NCBI GenBank assembly: GCA_014359855.1
Contig: JACIYQ010000175.1
Location: 1 to 5,094, forward strand
Direction of reading: 5' to 3'
DNA length: 5,094 nt
Source of the DNA: Parvibaculum sp.
GTDB taxonomy: Bacteria > Pseudomonadota > Alphaproteobacteria > Parvibaculales > Parvibaculaceae
A program made the translations under genes and the position numbers. Positions 1 to 5,052 of this stretch are shown here, piece by piece (position 1 is the first letter of the stretch; each line of letters starts with the position of its first letter). The notes beneath the pieces are model-generated. The model did not search any database and was not told where the DNA came from. It was given only the letters and a program-made list of their open reading frames with translations.

Positions 1-72
1 GCAACGCTTTCTTGGTAAATACGCGCTTTATATGTATGTCGCGCAGGCGAGGTCGTTTTGCTGCCTCGTGCG

Positions 73-81
73 TGCCATAAT
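73..81 (+). promoter_or_regulatory. candidate extended -10 promoter of the PBP1A gene
   Basis: The sequence TGC-CATAAT fits an extended -10 element: TGN followed by a hexamer one base from TATAAT. No good -35 box lies at the usual distance, which is tolerated for extended -10 promoters. Initiation would fall near position 88, only about 7 bases before the ATG at 95. That would leave no room for a ribosome binding site there and would favour a start further in, such as ATG 137. A weaker alternative is TTGGTA at 12-17 with TATGTC at 35-40, 17 bases apart. This is pattern reading only. The rest of positions 1-94 shows no recognisable gene. Confidence 0.35.
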
Positions 82-94
82 TGGTGCCTAGCAA

Positions 95-2893
95 ATGCGG
101 GGCAGGGATGTTGAGCGAGTGGGGGCCGGACGCCCGATGCTGAGAGTTCTTTCGATTGTTGCCGCTGTCTGCCTGGTGCTTCTTTTCGGCGGGCTGATGG
201 CGGGCGGCTACATGGTCTGGCGCCTTAATCAGGATCTGCCGGATTACACCAGGCTCGCCAATTACGAGCCGCCGGTCATGACCCGCGTCCATGGCGGCGA
301 CGGCGAGCTCATCGGCGAGTTCGCGCGCGAGCGCCGCCTCTACGTGCCCATCACCGCCATTCCGCCCCGCGTCGTCGATGCCTTCCTCGCGGCGGAAGAC
401 AAGAACTTCTATTCCCATGGCGGCGTCGACGCGACCGGCATCATGCGCGCCGTCATCGACAACATCTTCAACGTCATGCAGGACCGCCGCCTCGTCGGCG
501 CCTCGACGATCACGCAGCAGGTCGCCAAGAACTTCCTGCTCTCCTCCGACGTCACGCTGAACCGCAAGCTGAAAGAGGCGCTGATCGCGATCCGCCTCGA
601 ACAGGCTTTCACGAAGGACGAGATCCTCGAACTCTATCTGAACGAGATTTACCTCGGCATCGGCTCCTACGGCGTCGCCGCCGCCGCGCTCAATTATTTC
701 GGCAAGCCGCTCGACGAACTCACCATCGCCGAAGCCGCCTATCTCGCGACCCTGCCCAAGGGCCCCAACAATTATCACCCTTATCGCTTCCGCGAACGCG
801 CGCTCGCGCGGCGCAACTGGGTGATCTCGCGCATGGAGGATGAGCGTTTCATCTCCTCCTACGATGCCGCCGAAGCCCGCGCGACGGGGCTCGACGTTTC
901 GCTCCGCTCGCGCGGCGTGCAGATCCGCGACGCCTCCTATTTCCTTGAGCAGGTGCGCCGCGAACTTCTCGGCATGTATGGCGAGGAGAAGCTCTACGAA
1001 GGCGGCCTCTCCGTCCGCACCACCATCGATACCAAACTCCAGGAAACGGTCTCGCGCGAACTCCGCAAAGGCCTCATCGCCTTCGACCGCCGCCATGGCT
1101 GGCGCGGTCCCGTCCGCCATCTGGAGGCGGGCGAGAACTGGCTGGACGCGCTCGCGGCCATGCCCGTCCCCGCCGACATCGAGCCCTGGACGCTCGCCAC
1201 CGTGCTCGAGGTGACGCAGCAGGGTGTCACCGTCGGCCTCCGCCCGCAGCGTCTCGCCGATGGCAGCTTCACGAAGGATGTCGAAAAGGCAAAGGTGCCC
1301 CTCTCCGAAATGACATGGGCGCGCGCCAGCGTGAACCGTCTCTATCTCGGCCCCGAGGTGAAGGCGCCGTCGGATGTCGTTTCCGTCGGCGACGTCGTCT
1401 GGGTGGAGCCCGTCTTCGCCGACAAGCGCAAGGACCCCGTCCACTACGCGCTCGTGCAGGTGCCGGAGGTGAACGGCGCCGCCCTCGCGATGGACCCGCA
1501 TACGGGCCGCGTGCTCGCCATGCAGGGCGGCTTCAGCTTCGGCCTGTCGGAGTTCAACCGCGCGGTGCAGGCGCTCCGCCAGCCCGGCTCCTCCTTCAAG
1601 CCCTTCGTCTATGCCGCCGCGCTCGACAAGGGCTTCACGCCCGCAAGCCTCGTCCTCGACGCGCCCTTCGTGCTCGATCAGGGCGGCGATCTCGGCCTCT
1701 GGAAACCGGAAAACTACGAACGCAATTTCCACGGGCCGTCCACGCTGCGCTTCGGCATCGAGCACTCGCGCAACCTGATGACGGTGCGCCTTGCCCAATA
1801 TGTCGGGCCGCAGACCGTCTCGAATTATGCGCGCCGCTTCGGCATCACCGATGACATGCCGCCGGTCCTCTCCATGGCGCTGGGCGCGGGCGAGACCACG
1901 CTCATGCGCCTCGTCGGCGCCTACGGCATTCTCGACAATGGCGGCAAGCGCGTGACGCCCACGCTGATCGACCGTGTGCAGGACCGCTTCGGCCGCACCA
2001 TCTACAGGAATGACATGCGCGAGTGCCCCGCCTGCAACGAAAGCTGGGAGGAGGCGAAGGAGAGGAGCGCGCGCGAAAACCCGCTCGACCGGGATGCCGT
2101 CGCGCCCCCCGCCTTGCCGGACGACCGCGAACAGGTTGCGAGCGCGCAGACTTCCTACCAGATGGTCTCCATGCTCGAAGGCGTCGTGCAGCGCGGCACG
2201 GGTTCGGCCGCCAGGGCCGTCGGCGTGCCGCTCGCCGGCAAGACCGGCACCACCAACGACAACCACGATGCCTGGTTCGTCGGCTTCTCGCCCAATCTCG
2301 CCGTCGGCGTTTTCGTCGGCTATGACGAGCCGCAGCCGCTCGGCCGCGCCGAAACGGGCGGCCGCGCCGCCGCGCCCGTCTTTGCGGGCATCATGAAGGA
2401 TGCGGTGGGCGGCAAGCCCGCCATTCCCTTCCGCGTGCCGCCCGGCATCACGCTGGTGAAGATCAATCACAAGACCGGCCAGCTCGCCAATGGCGAGGGC
2501 TCGGGCATCATCCTCGAAGCCTTCAAGGAAGGCACCGAGCCGCGCCTGGAAAGCACCGCGCCCTCCGTCGGCCTTTTCGGCAATGTGCCGGACCCCTCCG
2601 CACCCCGCAATCCGGTCCCCTTCGACGGTGCCGTGCTCGATGGCGGCGCGCCGCTTTCGCCGGAAGATTACGAGGGCATGGCCCCGCCGGCGAACGATAA
2701 CGAGCCGGACGAGGCCGCGCCGCAGGACCCCTTCATCCGTCCGGGTCCGGACGGAATGGCGCGCGGCCCCATCCCCGATGGCGGCGTGCCCACGGACGAG
2801 ATTCCCGGCGCGGACGGCAGCGAACCCGCGCGCCCCGAAAGCGGCGGCTCCGGCGACACCGGCATCGGCTCCGGCACCGGCGGCCTTTATTGA
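95..2893 (+). CDS. mrcA: penicillin-binding protein 1A (bifunctional peptidoglycan glycosyltransferase/transpeptidase)
   Basis: This inner-membrane class A PBP polymerises lipid II into glycan strands and cross-links the stem peptides in the periplasm. The 932-residue product has a short basic N-terminus and one membrane anchor (about residues 16-42). The GT51 domain (about 60-245) has EDKNFYSHGG with catalytic Glu101, GASTITQQ (135-142), RKLKE (157-161, probably the second Glu) and ELYLNEIYLG (179-188). An OB-like insert follows (about 335-455). The transpeptidase domain has the SxxK nucleophile at Ser499-Lys502 (PGSSFKPF), SRN at 558-560 and KTG at 716-718. A CPAC motif (644-647) sits between SRN and KTG. 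Residues from about 820 form a Pro/Gly/Asp/Glu-rich, probably disordered tail, making the protein long for the family. No motif is missing. The start is uncertain: ATG 95 has no clear ribosome binding site, while in-frame ATG 137 (residue 15, MLRVL) follows CCGGA at good spacing and would give 918 residues. A repeat element follows the stop. The family is certain; only the start is in doubt. Confidence 0.96.
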   Translation: MRGRDVERVGAGRPMLRVLSIVAAVCLVLLFGGLMAGGYMVWRLNQDLPDYTRLANYEPPVMTRVHGGDGELIGEFARERRLYVPITAIPPRVVDAFLAAEDKNFYSHGGVDATGIMRAVIDNIFNVMQDRRLVGASTITQQVAKNFLLSSDVTLNRKLKEALIAIRLEQAFTKDEILELYLNEIYLGIGSYGVAAAALNYFGKPLDELTIAEAAYLATLPKGPNNYHPYRFRERALARRNWVISRMEDERFISSYDAAEARATGLDVSLRSRGVQIRDASYFLEQVRRELLGMYGEEKLYEGGLSVRTTIDTKLQETVSRELRKGLIAFDRRHGWRGPVRHLEAGENWLDALAAMPVPADIEPWTLATVLEVTQQGVTVGLRPQRLADGSFTKDVEKAKVPLSEMTWARASVNRLYLGPEVKAPSDVVSVGDVVWVEPVFADKRKDPVHYALVQVPEVNGAALAMDPHTGRVLAMQGGFSFGLSEFNRAVQALRQPGSSFKPFVYAAALDKGFTPASLVLDAPFVLDQGGDLGLWKPENYERNFHGPSTLRFGIEHSRNLMTVRLAQYVGPQTVSNYARRFGITDDMPPVLSMALGAGETTLMRLVGAYGILDNGGKRVTPTLIDRVQDRFGRTIYRNDMRECPACNESWEEAKERSARENPLDRDAVAPPALPDDREQVASAQTSYQMVSMLEGVVQRGTGSAARAVGVPLAGKTGTTNDNHDAWFVGFSPNLAVGVFVGYDEPQPLGRAETGGRAAAPVFAGIMKDAVGGKPAIPFRVPPGITLVKINHKTGQLANGEGSGIILEAFKEGTEPRLESTAPSVGLFGNVPDPSAPRNPVPFDGAVLDGGAPLSPEDYEGMAPPANDNEPDEAAPQDPFIRPGPDGMARGPIPDGGVPTDEIPGADGSEPARPESGGSGDTGIGSGTGGLY

Positions 2894-2927
2894 GTTTGCG
2901 ATAGGACAAGACACAAGACCGGAATAG

Positions 2928-2944
2928 AAGTGTCATCCCGGGGC
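2928..2944 (+). repeat. truncated half unit of the A-type palindromic repeat
   Basis: The 17 bases AAGTGTCATCCCGGGGC occur here and again exactly 30 bases later at 2958-2974, where they begin the complete hairpin unit. Here the right arm is missing and the sequence runs into CAGGCCAAAAATAAAAG. It lies 34 bases after the PBP1A stop codon. It looks like the remnant of an older copy or the product of slippage or partial insertion. By itself it cannot form the family hairpin. Confidence 0.7.
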
Positions 2945-2950
2945 AGGCCA

Positions 2951-3106
2951 AAAATAAAAGTGTCATCCCGGGGCTTGTCCCCGGGACCCATTGGTTCCCT
3001 CAGCAAGTGTTGTTTGCGCGGCGTTTGTTGTTGCTCTTCCTTCACCAGACAATGCTGCGGTGATCGGCGCCGCGAGTGGGCCCCGGCAACAAGTGCCGGG
3101 GTGACA
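2951..3106 (+). repeat. palindromic intergenic repeat A1 (REP/BIME-like pair of hairpins)
   Basis: Two 30-nt hairpin units in inverted orientation flank an 86-nt spacer. The left unit (2961-2990) is TGTCA, stem TCCCGGGG (2966-2973), loop CTTGT, stem CCCCGGGA (2979-2986), CCCA. The right unit (3077-3106) has stem CCCCGGCA (3081-3088), loop ACAAG and stem TGCCGGGG (3094-3101), and ends in TGACA. Read on the minus strand it begins TGTCA and ends CCCA like the left unit. Both stems are perfect 8-bp pairs. The left block, including its A-rich lead-in, recurs at 4594-4633 with one mismatch in 40. The right unit recurs at 4663-4692 with no mismatch. Short open frames across it are artefacts. It may affect the 3' end of the PBP1A transcript, but no T-run follows the stems, so a classic terminator is not supported. 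Confidence 0.88.
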
Positions 3107-3138
3107 CAAGTAAACTGAAGCACGCCACCCCCACGCCC

Positions 3139-3143
3139 CGGAG
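3139..3143 (+). promoter_or_regulatory. Shine-Dalgarno site that fixes the oxidoreductase start
   Basis: CGGAG contains the GGAG core of the Shine-Dalgarno consensus. Six bases separate it from the ATC at 3150, which is normal spacing. The reading frame is open from just after the TAA at 3111-3113, and it contains no ATG, GTG or TTG between there and the FAD-binding motif. This site is therefore the main positional evidence that translation begins at 3150. Confidence 0.6.
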
Positions 3144-3149
3144 TCCGCC

Positions 3150-4340
3150 ATCTCATCCTCCTCCACATATGACGCGATCATCCTCGGCGCGGGCGGCGCC
3201 GGCCTTTTCTGCGCGCTGACGGCGGGCAGGCGAGGGCGCCGCGTCCTCGTCATCGACCACGCCAAAAAGCCCGCCGAAAAAATCCGCATCTCCGGCGGCG
3301 GCCGCTGCAACTTCACCAATATCCATACGAGCCCGAAAAACTTCCTCTCGGACAATCCGCACTTCTGCATTTCCGCACTCTCGGGGTTCACGCCCAAGGA
3401 CTTCATCGCCATGGTGGATGCTCACGGCATCGCCTGGCACGAAAAGACGCTCGGGCAATTGTTCTGCGACAGCTCCTCGCAGCAGATTATCGATATGCTG
3501 CTCGATGAATGTGGCAAGGCAGGCGTGACCATCGCCCTCGAAACGGAAGTAAAATCCGTCTCGAAGAATGAGCGCGGCTTCACGCTCGAAACCTCGCGCG
3601 GGCGCTTCGAGGCCCGCTCCCTCGTCGTCGCGACCGGCGGCAAGTCGATCCCGAAAATGGGCGCGACCGGCTTCGGCTACGATCTCGCGAAACAGTTCGG
3701 GTTGCGGCTAATCCCGCCGCGTCCCGCCCTCGTGCCCTTCACCTTCGGCCCGGAACTGCGCGCGACGCTTGAAGGCCTCTCCGGCGTCTCGGTGGAGGCG
3801 ACGGTCGCCTGCGGAAGCACGCGCTTCGCCGAGGCGCTCCTCTTCACCCATCGCGGCCTTTCCGGCCCCGCCATCCTGCAAATTTCGTCATACTGGCGCG
3901 AGGGAGATGAGATCGTGGTGAACCTGTGCCCCGGCCACGACGTCTTCGCCGAATTGCGGCAAGCCCGCACCGCACAGCCGAAACAGGATGTGGCGACGGC
4001 GCTGTCGCGCCTGCTGCCGAAAAGCCTCGCCGAACGCCTCTGCGGCATGGCAGGCGTCGAAGGCCGCCTCGCCGACCTCTCCGACAAGCGCCTGCGCGCC
4101 CTTGCCGATAGCGTCAATGCCTGGCGGGTGAAACCTCAGGGTACGGAAGGCTTCCGCACCGCCGAAGTCACCGCCGGCGGCGTCGACACGCGCTTCCTCT
4201 CCTCAAAGACAATGGAAGCCCGCGACACCCCCGGCCTCTACTTCATCGGCGAAGTCCTCGACGTCACCGGCCACCTCGGCGGCTTCAACTTCCAATGGGC
4301 CTGGGCATCTGGATACGCAGCCGGAAACGCTATCCAATAA
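3150..4340 (+). CDS. HI0933/YhiN-family NAD(P)/FAD-dependent oxidoreductase with apparent ATC start
   Basis: This is a flavoprotein of the HI0933-like family (E. coli YhiN is a member; some databases call it the aminoacetone oxidase family). The substrate is unknown, and a cytoplasmic location is likely because no signal peptide is visible. From 3150 the product is 396 residues, the usual family length. It carries the dinucleotide-binding GAGGAG (13-18) after strand YDAIIL, an acidic end of the second strand (Asp36 in VLVIDH), the family signature ISGGGRCNFTN (47-57), and VVATGGKSIPKMGATGFGY (159-177). The C-terminal FAD-contact region has EVTAGGVD (339-346) and GLYFIGEVLDVTGHLGGFNF (362-381). 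The reading frame has no internal stop or frameshift. The oddity is the start. No ATG, GTG or TTG precedes the Rossmann motif, and the first ATG in frame (3411, residue 88) would delete it. ATC at 3150, six bases after CGGAG, is the only suitable codon. It could be a genuine rare AUC start, a start-codon mutation that lowers or abolishes expression, or a sequencing error for ATG. Repeat elements border both sides. Family confidence is high; start confidence is moderate. Confidence 0.9.
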   Translation: MSSSSTYDAIILGAGGAGLFCALTAGRRGRRVLVIDHAKKPAEKIRISGGGRCNFTNIHTSPKNFLSDNPHFCISALSGFTPKDFIAMVDAHGIAWHEKTLGQLFCDSSSQQIIDMLLDECGKAGVTIALETEVKSVSKNERGFTLETSRGRFEARSLVVATGGKSIPKMGATGFGYDLAKQFGLRLIPPRPALVPFTFGPELRATLEGLSGVSVEATVACGSTRFAEALLFTHRGLSGPAILQISSYWREGDEIVVNLCPGHDVFAELRQARTAQPKQDVATALSRLLPKSLAERLCGMAGVEGRLADLSDKRLRALADSVNAWRVKPQGTEGFRTAEVTAGGVDTRFLSSKTMEARDTPGLYFIGEVLDVTGHLGGFNFQWAWASGYAAGNAIQ

Positions 4341-4345
4341 AACAA

Positions 4346-4440
4346 TGTCATTGCCGGGCTTGACCCGGCAATCCAGGGGCTGCTTGCTCATGCGCTAGCC
4401 GCCCCTGGATTGCTTCGTCGCTCCGCTCCTCGCAATGACG
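4346..4440 (+). repeat. palindromic intergenic repeat B1 (three-stem, hybrid ends)
   Basis: It begins 5 bases after the oxidoreductase stop. The left end is a 30-nt hairpin unit of the A geometry: TGTCA, stem TTGCCGGG/CCCGGCAA, loop CTTGA, then TCCA. Next comes ATCCAGGGGC (4371-4380), which pairs perfectly with GCCCCTGGAT (4401-4410) around a 20-nt loop. The right end is a different type, GCTTCG-rich and ending CGCAATGACG. The outermost GTCATTGC (4347-4354) can pair with GCAATGAC (4432-4439), giving alternative folds. It could stabilise or help end the upstream transcript; no T-run is present. Most of the loop sequence recurs in B2. Confidence 0.85.
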
Positions 4441-4466
4441 CTGAGAGGAAAACACCGAACGCAAAT

Positions 4467-4560
4467 TCTCCGTGTCTCTGCGTCGGAGCCTGTCCTCGGG
4501 ATCGCCGGAGGCGATACCCGTGGATGTGCCAATCACTTTTCTCACGCAGAGCCGCAGAGA
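4467..4560 (+). repeat. inverted-repeat element C with GCAGAG motifs
   Basis: A 17-bp imperfect inverted repeat bounds this element: TCTCCGTGTCTCTGCGT at 4467-4483 and its partner at 4544-4560, with 14 of 17 positions complementary. The right side carries three copies of CGCAGAG, at 4545-4551, 4553-4559 and 4562-4568. Inside is a hairpin at 4497-4520: CGGGATCGCC pairs with GGCGAT-CCCG around loop GGA, with one bulged A. No gene is recognisable. The layout resembles dispersed non-coding repeats seen in other bacterial genomes, but no copy lies elsewhere in this window to prove repetition. Confidence 0.55.
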
Positions 4561-4593
4561 TCGCAGAGCGAACGAAACGCACCGCGCCGGCCC

Positions 4594-4692
4594 AAAATAA
4601 AAGTGTCATCCCGGGGCTCGTCCCCGGGACCCACTCGCCTCTCGTTTTGCCGCAGCGTGGATTGGGCCCCGGCAACAAGTGCCGGGGTGACA
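4594..4692 (+). repeat. palindromic intergenic repeat A2, direct copy of A1
   Basis: This is a second copy of element A in the same orientation as A1. The left block 4594-4633 matches 2951-2990 with one mismatch, in the hairpin loop (CTCGT instead of CTTGT). The right unit 4663-4692 is identical to 3077-3106. The spacer is only 29 bases, against 86 in A1. Both 8-bp stems are perfect (4609-4616 with 4622-4629; 4667-4674 with 4680-4687). A T-rich stretch TCTTTTTGTT (4693-4702) follows the last stem after TGACA, so weak terminator activity is possible. The stem-to-T distance is longer than usual for an intrinsic terminator. Confidence 0.88.
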
Positions 4693-4718
4693 TCTTTTTG
4701 TTCTTGCGTCACGCAAAC

Positions 4719-4811
4719 CGTCATTGCGAGCGAAGCGAAGCAATCCAGAGGCCGCCTGCTCATGCGCCAGCCGCTCCGGATCGCTTCGTCGCTTCGCTCC
4801 TCGCAATGACG
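4719..4811 (+). repeat. palindromic intergenic repeat B2 (long near-perfect stem)
   Basis: The ends CGTCATTGCGAGCGAAGCGA (4719-4738) and 4789-4811 pair over 20 bases, interrupted by one 3-base bulge (CCT, 4799-4801). The interior core CTGCTCATGCGCCAGCCGC (4756-4774) matches 17 of 19 bases of the B1 core at 4384-4402. The inner stem seen in B1 (ATCCAGGGGC with its partner) is degraded here. Both ends of B2 are GCTTCG-rich, whereas B1 has one such end and one A-type hairpin end. It is non-coding; open frames on either strand across it are artefacts of the palindrome. Confidence 0.85.
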
Positions 4812-5052
4812 CGAACATCTAAACAACGTTTCCTTCGACATCAATTTAGAGGTTTCATTTTTCGGTCATAGCGGAGCTGTACCGGTAGATATTTTTCGGG
4901 GGTTTCATCGAATTGCTATCCGGCAGTAATGGTAGAATCTTTCCCATCGTAGTTCAGAAGATGGGAGTAGTGCCCCCCACCCTTTGACACCACCCCCCAT
5001 CCCCCCTATTTTCCGCCTCCAATCAACCGCCGAATCCAGACGGACCCCGCCC
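4812..5052 (+). other. leader region upstream of prfB
   Basis: This 241-base stretch holds no recognisable gene. The first half is AT-richer than the surroundings, as expected of a promoter region. It contains a candidate extended -10 (4930-4938), a 7-bp hairpin (TCCCATC 4942-4948 with GATGGGA 4960-4966) and a C-rich, G-poor tract (4973-5006) that would form an open leader in the mRNA. No strong Shine-Dalgarno sequence precedes the ATG at 5053; the nearest purine-rich piece is ACGGA, ending 8 bases before it. Confidence 0.5.
4930..4938 (+). promoter_or_regulatory. candidate extended -10 promoter for prfB
   Basis: TGG-TAGAAT is an extended -10 pattern, one base from TATAAT with TG one base upstream. 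TTGCTA at 4913-4918 resembles a -35 box, but the 14-base gap is short. Initiation would fall near 4945, giving a leader of about 108 bases that starts within the small hairpin. This is pattern reading only. A promoter here would allow the release factor to be expressed independently of the genes upstream. Confidence 0.3.

Noticed and set aside
2..93. Open frame entering from the left edge
   Set aside because: About 30 codons with no recognisable family sequence. It is too short to support a gene end.
291..2927. Ser/Arg/Ala/Pro-rich open frames overlapping the PBP1A gene on both strands
   Set aside because: High GC creates long shadow frames. Only the PBP1A frame has recognisable domains.
3025..3056. 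Sigma-70-like promoter inside the A1 spacer (TTGTTG then AATGCT)
   Set aside because: The -10 candidate is a poor match and the spacing gives no convincing pair.
2930..3168. Short open frames on both strands across element A1
   Set aside because: They lie over palindromic repeats, recur with similar peptides at A2, and have no start context or known domain. They are artefacts of the repeat.
3169..3177. ATG at 3169 as the oxidoreductase start
   Set aside because: It is in a different frame from the Rossmann motif and leads into an unrelated Arg/Ser/Ala-rich reading.
3153..4117. Minus-strand and alternative-frame open frames overlapping the oxidoreductase
   Set aside because: They are low-complexity shadows of the conserved flavoprotein frame.
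4667..4702. Rho-independent terminator formed by the right A2 hairpin and the following T-run
   Set aside because: The T-run begins several bases after the stem and is interrupted. The identical hairpin in A1 has no T-run, so it is kept only as a possibility in the A2 entry.
2928..4811. CRISPR array
   Set aside because: The repeats are few, unevenly spaced, palindromic at two scales and in mixed orientation, with a gene between them. There is no regular repeat-spacer pattern.
4348..4871. Several open frames of 60-150 codons on both strands between the oxidoreductase and prfB
   Set aside because: Their peptides are translations of the A, B and C repeats, giving repeat-derived strings such as CEERSDEAI. 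No ribosome binding site or domain supports a gene.
4921..4966. tRNA-like look (TGGTAGAAT resembling a D-arm and TTTCCCA resembling an anticodon loop)
   Set aside because: No acceptor stem, no T-loop consensus GTTCRA in the right place and no CCA-adjacent pairing. The similarity is too short.
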